Source: Sthenelais limicola
Taxonomy: Eukaryota; Annelida; Polychaeta; Phyllodocida; Sigalionidae
Direction: 5' to 3'
DNA: 64,000 nt
NCBI GenBank assembly: GCA_942159475.1
Contig: OW804098.1
Location: 5,122,383-5,186,382, forward strand
The notes under the pieces were generated by a model, which did not search any database, was not told where the DNA came from, and was given only the letters and a program-made list of their open reading frames with translations. Shown here in pieces: positions 22,801 to 35,956 of the stretch. A program made the translations under genes and the position numbers. Each line of letters begins with the position of its first letter. Positions within the stretch are counted from its first letter, which is position 1.

Positions 22801-24366
22801 AAACCACAAAGATGGCAACTTCAGTCAATTATCTTTTATTTATTCTCGTTCATCAATGTACAGTGATTAACTCATCATAATAAAGGGTATTTCACTGCAC
22901 TCTTATATTTCACCGAACTCACATCTAACCACCATGTTGTACATAGATACTTTCTACATATTATATATGTAAAAAAAGATATTTTGCTGCAGCCACAACC
23001 TCCTCCCACCCATTCTCTGTGGGCAGAACCATGTGAACATACATTGTACTTCAGCACTTGTAAACCTTCCCCAATCATCTGATGAAGGGCACACATTACA
23101 GCCTGAAAGTTAGTGAATAAACAAACCGAACTAATAGGGTTTCATTAACTACCGGGATTCTTGATATAAAACAATAATCACCTATCTCGTTACATATTGG
23201 TAATATATTAAGACTCCAACCCTACTTTCTCTCTTTGAGCAATTTAAACTCAATAACATTGAGCAGTGTACCATAACCTAGTACAATATACCATATTTAT
23301 ACATAAATATATCATGAAATTCACAATATTCCAGTCGTCAGAACTAAAATCGTACTGCATAATATCCACTAACAGTTGCTGTCAATGCAAAATTACCATA
23401 TTTTTCTTATTGTTACCTGTGTAACCCTAGGCAGATAAAGTATTTTTCGATTCAATTTGAAAAAGTAATCATCAATAATGGAACAAACTTTGGGTAAAGT
23501 TCAATTTTGCCAGTTCAGTAATAATGACAAATGATACAATGTTGCGTTTTGAAGATCAAATACATCCATACAATCAGATCAAGTTCATCTATCCATATAA
23601 GTATATCCATAGCACAGTATCAACTTTTTGGAAGTCCTTTGGGGCATATATATTACATTTAAAGGAAATCTCTTGTGCCCCTTCCTGTGTTTGGGCTGTC
23701 TTGGCAGTGTTCTTTTGGTAGTTTGCCTCTGATCTGGCGCCTGCAGGTTGTTGCAGATGGCAGTGTGGATAATGAAATCAATATTGCTGTTGACTGCCTC
23801 TGTAATAGGACAAAACAGAAATCTTTTAATGAAATTTTAATGAAACACTTTAACCTTATCATTACATATATCTGGTATGAGACCAGATTCTACCAACTTT
23901 TTGTCAGTAGATGTTAGGAGGGGATCTGCCAACCGTCTGAATTTCAATTCTGCTTAGCTTATGACTTGGGTTGAGTAAGAGAAGTGGGGGGTGGAGTTTT
24001 TGCACTTTTTATTTGGGCTTACTACTTTTTTTCAGTAGTTTCTTGGCAGAATAATTATTTGTAGCAATAAGTATAAATAAATTCAATAGTAATTCAACTT
24101 GTCAGCCATATTACATTACATGAAAATGAGTCACATGTTGTAGATATTTAATGCTCAATTCTATTTTTTGTTGGCGTCCAGTGGGGTTGAAAATGTGGAT
24201 ATATTCAATTCACAGTCCTAGAATTTGGTACATATATTCGGGCAACATATGTGTGTATACACATGCATGTCATATGCATATTATCATGTATACATATACA
24301 GATATGTGCCTGGGCCCATTTAGTAGGAATGGACCATATGAATATGCATATATATATGTGTGTATA
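22801..24366. other. No gene seen
   Basis: AT-rich sequence. Short open frames have no domain character. Near 24240-24360 there is an alternating purine-pyrimidine tract (ATATGTGTGTATACACATGC) that could be a simple-sequence relic. Confidence 0.4.
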
Positions 24367-24674
24367 CAGGGCTCGAAAAAAACCTACCAACTTCACTTGC
24401 CCATTGGGCAAGTGGCAGCCAAGATTTACTTGCCCGACATCCTTTTTCACTTGCCCAAATTTATTTGCAGAATTATAAACGAAATTACACTGATCTGTAT
24501 TAACTTGTTTCATTGTAAGTAGACATCACAACAGGGGTTTGAAATCGGGGCAGAAGAGATTTTCACTTGCCCACTCGGGCAAGTAACATTAACTATTACT
24601 TGCCCAGAGCCATTTTCGAAAAAACCTATGTTTACTTGCCCAGGGCAAGTAAACATAGGTTTTTTCGAGCCCTG
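24367..24674. mobile_element. MITE, hAT-like ends
   Basis: 308 bp bounded by CAGGGCTCGAAAAAAACCTA and its inverted counterpart (TAGGTTTTTTCGAGCCCTG). Ends of the form CAGGG(C/G)TCGAAA are typical of hAT non-autonomous elements. A clean 8-bp target duplication is not visible (TGTGTATA against GTATATGC). The interior carries many copies of ACTTGCCC or its complement GGGCAAGT. Confidence 0.7.
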
Positions 24675-26176
24675 GTATATGCATACATAATGGTCGATTC
24701 CAGTGAAATGGGGGCTATTATCAAATTTTCATCATGTTATCCGATCGTTATCATTTTTCTGCCATTGAATGAAGAGGGTTGGAGGATGAAAAGCCCAAAA
24801 TATTAGCTCTTAAGTTTTAAAATTCTGAGAATTAGAGGTGATACAAGTTTTCCCAATGAAATAATGAATAATATTTTTTTTTATTATTTTGTGTGCGTAT
24901 TTAAAGATCAATGCAACCTACTATTCCTTGAGTTTACCTTAGTAACCTTATTGTCATTTTTTCACTATACCCCATATGTCATGAAGTGTAACCTCTAAAT
25001 CTATAAAAGTTCCTGATTGGGTCTGATTGAAAACAATTTGGACCTATCTATGCATAATTGAAAAAGCATGTACGTAATCTACCGCTATAGCCATTGCCAG
25101 TCATATTGGGCTTATAATATACCATAATAGCTACGGTCATAAAACTGCTATTGTTATCATTCATTTATTCTTATTTCATAATCACAAGCTGACCTCCGTT
25201 GAATAACCATCATATTTTCAACAAAACAGCAGAATTTTTTTTTTCTGATGCGATTTCTCATTTATTTGCCATGATCTATGAAAAGTATTACATTTTTATG
25301 AAAATATTTATGTGATTTCTTTGACTTTATTTCTTCCCATACATTCGAAACAAAAAAAATGATTTGAGAAAGATTTCTGCCTTCAAAAATATCCCCTTTC
25401 CAGTGCCATTTGTAATCTATCTGTCATACGTAATCTATCCGGTCATATGTAATCTATCTAATTTTCTTAATACCCTGCTATTTAAAGACAAATGTTCCTA
25501 CTTATTTTCATTTCGTATAGAAAATTGTAGCAAAATTCGTGAATGTGTGGGCTAACTTGCCACGATTTCAGACTTCTGAAATCTGGACCCAATTTGTGCT
25601 TGTGTGGGCCAGAAAAATAGTCACAATTTCCAATTATTTTGCTTCAAAATTGGCACAAATTCTTTCACGAAATGTGAATTTGTACTAATTCCCAATTTAT
25701 GAAAGTGTGCATGGGGTATTATATAACAGTATATCGGTGACTTCATTTAATTCCAAACTTCAGGGTGCGACAAAATCCCCAAAAGGCCCCGGGCAGGCTT
25801 ATTGGACGCAACAACACTCACCATGATAGACCAAGGGCTGTTTGATGTAAATACAGCACCAAGTCAGTGACAGTTCAGTGCCGTTGACGATGTCTTTAAT
25901 CAATGTCTTTCAACTTTGTTGGGTCAACCCTTGTAGTGGCCATTGTTTGCCTTATTCAGGATCACCCAATTGGTTGGCATCCTTCTCTTCCCACGATCAC
26001 AATTCTATTTCCACTTGGGTACATTTTGTCTGCCATTCTGGAAAGAATTTATACTATATGTTCAGTTTACTGGTCATCGCATTGATATTAATCTACCATT
26101 ACTACCTAGCAATTATTCTGTGTGATTAATCTACTATATCTAGTCTCCAAAACTATTAGTACCACTTGAATAGGCT
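24675..26176. other. No gene seen
   Basis: AT-rich, non-repetitive as far as can be judged. Three overlapping short frames at 25878-26129 have no splice support or recognisable domain. Confidence 0.4.
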
Positions 26177-26297
26177 AGAATAGAGAGAGAGAGATCACGC
26201 AAGCGAGAGGGAAAGAGACACACAGAAAAACGGGGGAGATCGAGAGAGAGCATGCAAGTGAGAGGGAGAGAGAGACACAGAGAAACGGGGAAGATCA
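26177..26297. repeat. GA-rich tandem doublet
   Basis: Two ~58-bp imperfect copies (ATCACGCAAGCGAGAGGGAA, later GCATGCAAGTGAGAGGGAGA), each running into ACAGAAA(A)ACGGG(G)AAGATC. Purine-rich simple sequence. Confidence 0.6.
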
Positions 26298-26568
26298 AAA
26301 GAGACCACAAAAGTACCAAAGATGAAGCAAAATCCATTAATATGAGCCTTAATTGATTGCAGTGATACTAATGACTATTTTATCATCATAACTAAATATG
26401 AGTACTTGGCTGTCTGGCACCTTGAATATTGCCATGAGACTGTATAAAGGCAATATTTAAGGTATATATAAAAATAATGTAAATTTAAACATTGTGCAAC
26501 ACATTGAAAAGAAGGATTACTGTGTAAACTTCTGGTATTACGGGGAAAATGGTCTTACCATGGTCACT

Positions 26569-29500
26569 CTAAGGAGCAGATTTCTGGCATTTTGCAACCT
26601 GCTCCGTGCACTCTTCGCCACTGGACTTATTTCTACTTGAGTCATCCTGGTCCTGCCAGTCATCTGGAGCAAAATAAAATGTGTAGCTTTAGTATTGACA
26701 GTCAGGATTCAGTTTGGGGGTCAACTTTGTTGGGCCAACCAAGATAATACCCCTTGATTCTCCACATTACTAGATCACTAGATGCGCAAAACCCTCTCGG
26801 AGAGGCTAATTCTGAGAGCCATTCTCGTTATCTGTGCCCTGGCTTTTGGGGGGAAAAACATATTTCAACAATATTGTTATTAATGGAACCATCATGCAAT
26901 TACTGTACATTAATATTTATTATTCATTATTTCATTTATGGACAAATATTAAATCTTGGGTGGAAAAACAACCTACCCAAGGTGGGAGTCGAACCGTCGA
27001 CCTGAGTGTTTTGAGAGGTGTTTTGTAAGTGTTGCAGCAGTATGCCACGCATGAGAAATCAACAACCCAGTTCTCTGAGTTCACTCAATTTACATAGGGT
27101 TGTTTAATAACTATATTATTATAGAGCAGCCGAGGTACTGGCAGTTCAGAGAAAGGTGATAGCTGTTGTGGTGAGGAGAACCTGATTTGTTATTGGGGCA
27201 AATCAAATGTGGATAAACAATTCGGGATTGTTTGTTAGGTCAATTGTAATTGAAGGAGTAGGGGGTTGGCTTTGTTTGGCAACTGGCAGTTTAAATCCAA
27301 GTTCAAAAAAGAACTATTCACTAGGTCATTATACACTCTATTAATTACAATATACTCCTCCCACTCCCCTCTCTCTCTCCCTCCCCCTCCAGGGACGAAT
27401 CCAGGATTTTCAAAAGGAGGGGCACACTTTCAAATTCTATTTCAAAGTTAAGAACATATTTAAATGTTATGTTGATATAATAGGGTAATTAATTGCTCAG
27501 CTTTTGGTCTACAATGCTTAGATAGGGGAGCGGTATGCATAAGCGCGAAATGCAGGTGTGCAGTAAACATGAGCATGGTAAGGTATGGAACCCTAGCTAA
27601 TATTGCATAATGTTATGAAATAAATACCAATGGTACCTTTTCCCCATGCAGAAAGTACAGCCTTGCCAAGCCCATGCAGTGTGTATCCATTTCTGTTAAC
27701 ATGATTATCCTTCCAGACTTTCATTCTTTGGTGGGCTGTCAGTTGCGACTGAAACATAAAGTGTTTTACGGTATATTTTAATATCTAAAATGCAGGAGAT
27801 TTCCATGACTAGAACGGGAACTAAACAGTGATCAATGATGAAATGATAGAGAATTTCATGAATATAATAGGCCTATATATATATATGCACCCCTTTGTGT
27901 GAGGCTTAATACACAATCGGCCAACTGGGTGCAATTAATACATTGAATTAATCATATTATGGGAAGAGAGACGGTGGGAGCGAGAGACAAAAAAAAATAA
28001 AACTGTGCAATGAAACTATTTGTTCCAGAAATAGGAATATCTGGTCGGGTATAAGGAAACGTTTTGCGAGATGGGACTATCAGCATGGGGTGTGGTGGGT
28101 GTGTGTGTGAGGGGGGGGCTTCTTCCATATTTCGTCAGAATATTTGAAAGTATTCTCAAAATTCCTCTAGAGGTGGGTGGGTTTTGGTGGAAGTCTGTAA
28201 ATGATAATAGAACAAGACTAAATGTCCTGATAAACGTCCCAAGAGTTAAAAACATTTCCAATTGAAATGCGTTTATATTATTGATACAAGAAAGTAAGAA
28301 ATTAACAAGAAAGATGATGTGGGGTAGAGAGACAGTTAAATCAGTATGAATTCCCTTAAACAGAGCACCGATAGTGGTACCACCCCTAAGCCACATGGCT
28401 TAGGGGTGAAATAAAATAATTAAAAACTAAAAATTCATTGTTGTCGGTGAAAATTTATTTTTGAAAAAGCCCTTCACAAATCAATAACAATAACAACGCT
28501 AAACTCTATAGGAATCTATAATCATGGTCATGTCCATTTTAGGATTAATTTCTTTTTGCAAATTACACTACAGCTATGCTCATTCCCCATTCAACCGGTA
28601 AGCATGTTTAAGTAACAGTAAGCTAGGGCTTATCTTCTTACTTTGGATCTATATATGGTTTGGAATATGAATAAAAAACTATTATTATCCTACAAACTAG
28701 TAGAATTGATTTATTCCATTACAAAGTTTATGTGACCAAAAAAATGTCAAGACATGCACATGTGGTCACAATTATGTCCACTACTGTTGGAGGGCTTTGG
28801 GGGTCCCCTAATGAGAGGTGAGATAAGAGATAAGTGAGGAGGGGAGAAAAAGAGGAGGCTCAGATTATTTCATTTTCACGAGGACGACCAATGTCACCTG
28901 GCAATAATCCATTCGCAAGCAAGTCAGAAAAGAGTACTAATGCACCAGCAAAGCAAGTCACAGCCAATTATCAAATTAGTAGACAAAACGATGAAGGCCT
29001 CATCTTTCATTATCATTCTACTAAAATTGTATAATGTATTCTGATGGTGGATATTAGTACCATCGTTTCAACTTTCAGTGAATTTGTTCAGAATATTTAA
29101 TGGTGATATTGCATCAAAACCCCCTAAATTTGTTTGTTATAAAGCAGAGTACCTAGATCGGGCTCTGAAGTCATGAGTAAATACTTAGGGAAGAATAAGT
29201 GGATTAATGATGACCGCCCCCTCCCCCCTCCCCATTCCCCACCAACACAAGAGAGAAAAACAAGTGCAGGGGTCGTAGTAAGCCTTGGGTCAGTGCTAGT
29301 ATTGTGGACGAGTACCTGCACATGGGTGAGTTTTTCAGAAAATGTACAATTCGCCTTCACCAATCCTCTCAAATAACCCAAATTTCAGACAAAAATAAAG
29401 TTAAAAAAAGTTCAACCTAACCAAACAGATTGCTAGAATCAATGCAATGCCAAATATTTTGTATTTTACCGTGTCCAGTAGGGCTTGAGATCCTCCCAAC

Positions 29501-30081
29501 TCAGGGAGATTGACCCACTGACTCTGCCTTAAATTTGACATAATAAAAGTAACAACAACAACAACAACAAATATACTCGAATCTATCTAGTATTGACCAA
29601 ATTGCAGCCTGATTTAGCAGAATTTACTTAATGTATAGGCTACAACTGCCAATTGTACATTTTCTGAAAATCTGACCCACATGATCATTGAGTAGAGGCA
29701 GGTTTGACTGACTAGGGGCATATGTCTTACCCTCACTGCCAACAGTGTAAACAGCTGGCCAACGCAACGACATAATTTACCATAACATACTTGTACCCAA
29801 AATAGTCAAATTGAAAAATATGGGACATTCAGTATACACACTAATTTAGGATCCTTAGCATCAGAACAACGCCAATTAGTTTAGTGAGCCATTCCCGATC
29901 CAGTCTGGCATATGAACGACATAACATTAACAATTTGTAGCCTACTTGTACTTGTAGGGACCCCGTCACGCATCAGCCTGTGGCAGTGCATTACCGTAGG
30001 AATTAGGACTATTAATAAATAAAACCCCGAGTGTAAAATAGATTTGCAACAACTTACCATCGATGATAGCTGTCCAAACAT
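26569..30081 (-). CDS. Predicted small protein, 3 exons, function unknown
   Basis: Deduced exons: 30081-30058 (start ATG directly after an in-frame TAG; donor GTAAGT), 27748-27637 (acceptor TTATGTTTCAG; donor GTACCA) and 26663-26569 (acceptor TTTTGCTCCAG; stop TAG). Lengths of 24, 112 and 95 nt join in phase to a 76-residue protein. Residues 9-45 carry QRMKVWKDNHVNRNGYTLHG, basic and probably helical. The C-terminal third is acidic and Ser-rich (DDWQDQDDSS). No signal peptide, membrane segment or known domain was recognised. Intron 1 (~2.3 kb) contains a MITE-A with a nested LINE tail. A GTAAGA just beyond the stop (26559) could mean the last exon is also spliced. The gene rests on splice logic only; extra exons in intron 1 cannot be excluded. 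Confidence 0.5.
29334..29678. repeat. MITE-A interrupted by a LINE tail
   Basis: The left part reads from TTTTTCAGAAAATGTACAAT and the right end is GTACATTTTCTGAAAATCTG. A 110-bp insert at 29458-29567 ends in AATAAAAGTAACAACAACAA and is flanked by 7-bp target duplications CAAATAT (29451-29457, 29568-29574). This is a short 5'-truncated LINE or SINE tail with a (CAA)n end. Confidence 0.8.
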
Positions 30082-32985
30082 CTATGTTTCAGCAGCCGAT
30101 TGCTAGATAAAAGCAAATTCAATGAGAAATTTGGCCTGGGAAAACGATCTAATCCATATCGCATCCATACCAAACATCGGCCATGTTTACTGGTGCCCGG
30201 ATGTGAATTTAGTATGAGTACTACACAGAAGGTGGCGTGCTTGTGTAATAGTACTATAAGCTAAGAGAGCGGGAGAGCAGACCTGTGAAAATCGCTAGGT
30301 TAGCTTATAATATGGTTATGAACCAGTTTTGATAGGTTAAATGCTATACCAACTGTAGAGTTTTGAATAACTTTGAGCTTCTTTAATAAGACTAAATGCA
30401 GAGATTTACCCGCCCACACATGAATTTACCCACCCACAAATTACCCCATGTAGTCTACAATGGCAAAAGTTCAATCACACAAGTAGGCCTAAATAATAAA
30501 ATATCATTATTTCTTTGTACCAAAATTATATGAACAGATTACCATACAATTCCAGGGTTCTATCGTAGTAGAACTTATATATCTTATCTTTTTCTTATAT
30601 GGAGACGATGGTCTTCCATCCTTGTCCTTCGTATAGAACAATTGCTCGAATTTTCCCTCCTAATATTCTCTCAGAGGACACCAATCTATTCCCGTTCTGC
30701 TCATAATTGCTGTCCTGTAGGTTGGGGCACCTATAGAATCACAGAGTTCTATGTGTGTCTATGGATACAGATTCTGCAGAGGATAGGTCCATTTCTCGTC
30801 CCTTTATCGTCGCCTGGTCACAAGGCACACGGTGGTGAAAAGTGTTGTGTTATAATGTAGATGATCCAAGGAAGGAGCCGGGCTAATATTAGTCCATCCA
30901 GCTCATGGGGACCCAACAGTTCACAGGCTTATTAGAGCGCCGACAAAGCTCTAAGGCTGTATTGTTGATTGTCTACCCCCTGATTATGAGAGAAGTAGGC
31001 TAGAGAGGAACACAAAAAGACGTGTGGTCTTGTGTAAATCAGAGAATTAACTGTCCTTTATTATGGGAGCAAGTATACTACCTTGTACAGTGATATGTAT
31101 AGTGTACGTTGTCCATGATGCTAGGAATATTAGCCTATGTAACATAGAGGCAGATCCTGACCAGTAGACAATGCTATTGTATTACCATCATCACAGATTA
31201 TGGATATATGATAGTAATGATAAATGGGTAATAATTAATAATTGATATAAATATAATTAGGTTGAGCAATGTTACATAATGTTACATAACACGGGCGGGT
31301 AAAACTAAAGATATAGTAGGCCTACTGGTATCTTTGGTAAAACCAAAAGGTTACCCACCCCACTTGACGGGTGAAGGAAAGTGAGAATGAGAGAGACAAA
31401 AAGAGTAGAAATTAACGTCTATTGTGATGTAATTGAGTGATTCGGTATTCAGGTATGATGATAATGCTTGAAATAGACGAAATAAAGATTAATACAAATA
31501 AGTATTTCTGTATTGTAATTCCTGTACTGCTTAGGAAATGTATAGCTAGACAACACATGAAAATCACCTGTTAAAGGTTTTGCGTTTATGTTACGTTTCT
31601 TTAAATATTATCTTGTTCAATAATATCGGGAGAATGTCCTCTATTTTGCAATATAATGTATAATTAATATCGTATTCATCAGCAGTCATAAATATTGTCT
31701 ATTGAACATTTAGATAATCTCAAGTCAGTAGAATACCAAAAACTATAAACCAAGCGATTTTCTGATTTTTTAAGTTTTATCAGGCGATTAATGCCTTTTA
31801 TTAGTAGGCCTATTATTGAACCTATCATAAAGCTCAAGCTGAGAATAACTTTGTTGAACTTGAAATGTAACGCTTGTGTAATAACTCTTTAAATCATGAA
31901 TGTTTTAATCATAACAACTTAACATTTCTAAGCCTGTAAAACATGTCACGCACATACATAGATACCTATGACACTTACACCTCATTGTGTCATATTTTTG
32001 TTTTAACACCTCCGTTCGCCCAACCATAGCAGTGGGGGTGTGGTATCGTTTTAAAGCTAATGGGAAACCCCAAACAGATGTTACTGGGTTCATAATGCAC
32101 AATCTTTTCATAAAAAAATGTCTTCTGGACCTTCTATGCATCAATGGTTCATTTCAACAACTGGAATATTATATTTCTGTAACAGTATGACAAGGATATA
32201 GGCCTATATGTTCCCTTCACGTTTCAAAATGGTTAGTTATTATTAAATACAGGTCTGTTTAGCTGGTCCTGAACTCCGATAGTGTTGACATTGTGTATCT
32301 ATTAAATTGTTCGGTGAATTCTGAGTTCTCCATAGGCTCCAAGGTTAAAATATTTTGTATTTCGAGAATTATTTGTTCACAATTATATTTTTGATATTAT
32401 TTTTCGGGAACTAGTCAGTACCATGTACACATGTCCCGGGAACATGTACGAGCAATCCTGGGAGATAAAATTTATTTTTCTGGAAGTTATGTGATTTATA
32501 AATTTGCATGGTTTGGAAATTTCGCTTGAATTTCTTCTTAATTATTGTACCAATGTAGTTTATTATTATGACCATATATGCTTGTTCCAGTTTATATTCA
32601 GTGTTGTGTTGTTATTAGTGTTGTCATTAGTGGCCGTCATGCACTAATGGTCATGCTAGCTTGTCTGGCACTGGCTGGACGGCACCGTTGTGCCAACTGT
32701 GTTACCAAAATAAAATCGTCCTTCAAAACGTTTAGATCAGTTGAGGTCACGGCACAGTGAGTAGCAGCAGTGTCTCCATAGCATTATGCGTCCTCAGGAA
32801 TGTGTTGTAAACGGTTTTGTAAACACATGTGTCCTCAAATCAACAGTTTTGAGTACAATTTTGTAAACGGCGCATTAACAGTGTACCAGCAAAGATTTTG
32901 GAAATCTGCATTCAGAAACAATTTTCTCAGTATTTGGAAGGAAATAACATGTTGTGTGAGTGTCAATTTGGCTTTAGGGGGGGGG
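30082..32985. other. No gene seen
   Basis: AT-rich with short frames only. ACCCGCCCACA / ACCCACCCACA near 30410 and CGGGCGGGTAAA near 31293 are loosely inverted but too short to interpret. The 5' leader and promoter of the small gene starting at 30081 should lie at its left edge. Confidence 0.4.
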
Positions 32986-32989
32986 CAGA

Positions 32990-34200
32990 TCTATAAATAA
33001 AGTTCTTGACAGATTATTAGGAAGGGTTTATTCACATCTGAATGATAAAAAAGCAACGGACTTAATATTTTTGGACTTTAAAAAAGCATTTGATACTGTA
33101 AACCATAGTATCTTATTATCAAAATTAAAGAAATACTGGGTTAAAGAAAATGCAAATAGGTGGTTTGTTAATTATCTTAGTGAACGCACACAAAGAGTTA
33201 TGGTGGGAAATAATTTGTCCTCCCTAAAGCCAGTAACATGTGGAGTACCTCAAGGCACTAGTTTAGGGCCACTATTGTTTATTGTCTATATCAATGATTT
33301 GTATACAGTGGTAAAGAGGAATCATATACAGTTGTTTGCAGACGACACTGTTTTGTATAAAGAAAGATCGTTAGGGAGTAGTAAAAATGAAGAATTGCAA
33401 ACAGATTTAAACAATATTGTTCAGTGGTGTGCCATAAATAAGATTTCCTTGAATATAAAAAAATGTAAGAATTTAACTATACGATCCAAGAAAGACGTAA
33501 AGAATATAACTAATTACCAAATAGAAGGACAAGATTTAGAGAATGTAACTGAGTATAAGTTCCTTGGGATGGAAATTGATGAGCGAGTTGATTTTAAGGT
33601 GTTTCTTAGAAAGAAATTGTATACGGTCAAATAAAAAATAATGCTTTATCTAAACTGTTTAATGTGTGCGACAGGCACACCCTCCTGTTATTGTATAAAA
33701 CAATGATCATCCCTATTATTGACTATGGAGACCTGTTCTATGGTTCTTCTACGCAAGCTCAATTACAAAAACTACAAACCCTCCAAATTCTGCTTTTAAA
33801 ATTATTTTAAAGCTTCCGAGATTGTCTAACATGAAGGAGATCCATAAAACACTAAACCTCCCATCCTTGTCGACGAGGAGGGATAGTCTGTTGGAACTAG
33901 CCTTCACACAAACAAGGGTTGATGAAAACTTAGATAAAAGGAAAATTAACCTTAGAAGTTTATCAGGTGGTAAAAAATTAATTGTGCCATTGCCAAAAAA
34001 CGAACTATTCAAAAGATCGTATGTGTATGTTTTAACAAATCTTTGGAACAGTCTCTCGACAGAAGTTCAAAATATGGATACCGTAATTAAGTTTAGGCAA
34101 TATCTAAAAACTGTGTATATTAGTGAGAATGATGAGTATCTATCCTCGGCAGAAGATGACCTATTGTAATTAATAACAGAGGTAGATAGTAGAGAATGTA
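32990..34200 (+). mobile_element. 5'-truncated, frameshifted LINE fragment
   Basis: Opens within the RT fingers/palm (KVLDRLLGRVYSHL at ~33000), then FLDFKKAFDTVNH, CGVPQGTSLGPLLF, YINDL and LFADDTVLY, ending in a shifted frame at ~33630. The next segment (LLLYKTMIIPIIDYGDLFYG) is in another frame, with a stop near 33806. The C-terminal part at 33822-34169 shows DKRKINLRSLSGGKK and LWNSLSTEVQ. Both palm Asp motifs are intact, but the frame breaks and lost 5' half make it inactive. Its general layout resembles the 13.7-15.1 kb element. Confidence 0.85.
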
Positions 34201-34617
34201 GGATTACTGTTCAGGTAAACTAACATTGTTATAAAAGGCATGCAAGACCTTGTGATAAGATTGATACATCGATAACATATTACTTATTTTATTTAAATTC
34301 AAGTTGTTCAAACTTCGATACTGAAATGTTGTATGTTGTTATATTGTTGTTTATGTGTAGGGGTGGGGGGATAGGCTCAATAGATTAAACTATTACTCTA
34401 GTAATAATTAAAAAATCCGACAAGACATTGACAATCAACACAAACTATAAACAGTCGGAAATCTTAAATGAACAATCGTAAATATTGAATAATTAAATTT
34501 TAGAAATAAGCCGGGATATTTTTGGGAAATTATCTCTTATATGTATTAAGGTATTTCATCTGTAAATCATTTTGCATCGTCATATCATGTTTAAAAAAAA
34601 CAAACTGGTAAATAAGC

Positions 34618-34659
<42 letters not shown>

Positions 34660-34760
34660 TAAAGGGTAGAGGCAACGCAAGAACACATCCACATGGTGGA
34701 CAGGCGTTTTTTGTTAACCATTCATAATTGTACGGCCAGATTTGTAATAAAAAAAAAAAA
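34201..34760. repeat. (TA)n microsatellite in otherwise empty sequence
   Basis: 34623-34656 is a pure TA tract. The remaining sequence has no recognisable feature except an A-run (34748-34762) that leads into the hairpin at 34761. Confidence 0.7.
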
Positions 34761-34838
34761 AAGTTGAAGGCGGGAGGAATCCCAAGGTGCTATGCTACAC
34801 TACGCTATGCACCTTGGGATTCCTCCTGCCTTCAACTT
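34761..34838. repeat. 78-nt near-perfect hairpin
   Basis: 30-bp arms (AAGTTGAAGGCGGGAGGAAT + CCCAAGGTGC at 34761-34790; complement at 34809-34838) differ at one position, which in RNA would be a G-U pair on the plus strand. The 18-nt centre (TATGCTACACTACGCTAT) can pair a little more. Size and shape resemble a microRNA precursor, but very small palindromic MITEs look the same. Confidence 0.6.
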
Positions 34839-34901
34839 GGGGAAGAAAGATCCCACAGATGAGATCTATTTGACCTCCTAGGAGGTTAATCATTATCAAA
34901 C

Positions 34902-35017
34902 GTAATTCTGAAAGATTTTTTTAATATACTGGATCTATTTAATATACTGCTGATTCCGTAATTTGTAATTCCGAAAGATTTTTTTAATATACTGGATTTA
35001 TTTAATATACTGCTTTT
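34902..35017. repeat. 63-bp tandem doublet
   Basis: GTAATTCTGAAAGATTTTTT at 34902 recurs as GTAATTCCGAAAGATTTTTT at 34965, each followed by AATATACTGGAT(C/T)TATTTAA. Just upstream is a perfect 14-bp palindrome ACCTCCTAGGAGGT (34872-34885). Confidence 0.75.
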
Positions 35018-35326
35018 ATGATAACTTGATGTGAGAGAAACACGGCAAACGAGCGACATTGTTCCATTAGCGCTTGAGTTTATGATGGCCGTTCGTAACA
35101 TTAACAACATCCACCACAGTTTCAATGCTTGGCAGATGACGTAACATCATGACAACGCTGGACTACTTTCGCAATAACCAATAAAAACGCAGACAAATAA
35201 CTGGGTCATCTGTTTCTTCCCTAGGGAGGAATGAGAATTGTTTCTTCCCGCTCACATGCGTATAGTGAGTCTATACAAAGTCCATGGATACTCCATTCCA
35301 GAGGTGAAATAAATACATATACATAC

Positions 35327-35616
35327 CATATTTCACCGATATAACTCTGGGTCCAAAATTTAACTAAATAAATAAACGCCGGGCCGAATGAACGCCGGGT
35401 CCCGATAATTAGATTCCATTTATTCCTGTTGTTACCCTAATAAAAAGAAGGGAAAGTTTAATAAGCTACTAAGAAGGGACATCTTACTGGTTCACCATAG
35501 GACAATAAACGCCTGCCCCATATAAAGGCCTGCCTCGAAAAAGCGCCGGGGGTACGTGTGGCCTGAAAACGTGGCCTGAAAAAGTAAACGCCTGGGCGTT
35601 CTATCAGTGAAATATG
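35327..35616. repeat. MITE-D, AACGCC-rich, ends CATATTTCAC
   Basis: Starts CATATTTCACCGATA and ends TATCAGTGAAATATG (14 of 15 inverted). Inner inverted blocks are AATAAACGCCGGGC and GCCTGGGCGTTTAC-like sequences on the other side. Its right edge touches the next MITE-B start, so one element inserted beside or into the other. Confidence 0.65.
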
Positions 35617-35956
35617 TGGTGTGTTTCAGGAAAATGAGTCACAAGTCGCAAAATTGACATTTTTCAAAGTAGATTATTTATACGAACCCCTGCTTAAAAT
35701 GTTTTCATTCTTGGAGTTCTGGGAGCTGCTAGTAGCATAAATACAGGTACCAAATTTCAAGACATTGTAATAAATATATCTTGCATTGCTATATTTAGCT
35801 TCTTTACTAGTAATTGTCCACCCCAAAGATATTGGAAACTCTTTTTTTTAAAAAAGAGTTATCGGCTTGATCTCATTGTTTCAAATAATTATGATGATGT
35901 ATCTCAAAATCCATATTTTGCGACTTATGACTCATTTTCCTAAAACAGATCACATA
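35613..35956. repeat. MITE-B copy
   Basis: TATGTGGTGTGTTTCAGGAA to ATTTTGCGACTTATGACTCA...CACATA, with the GAGTCACAAGTCGC inner motif. Slightly shortened in the middle relative to the 15323 copy. Confidence 0.85.

Noticed and set aside
26930..27062. tRNA-like sequence on the minus strand (B-box-like GGTTCGACTCC, weak A-box)
   Set aside because: The T-stem does not pair, no acceptor stem could be found and no second copy is present, so neither a tRNA nor a SINE can be supported.
34623..34656. Open frame with Ile-Tyr repeats over the TA tract
   Set aside because: Produced by the microsatellite.
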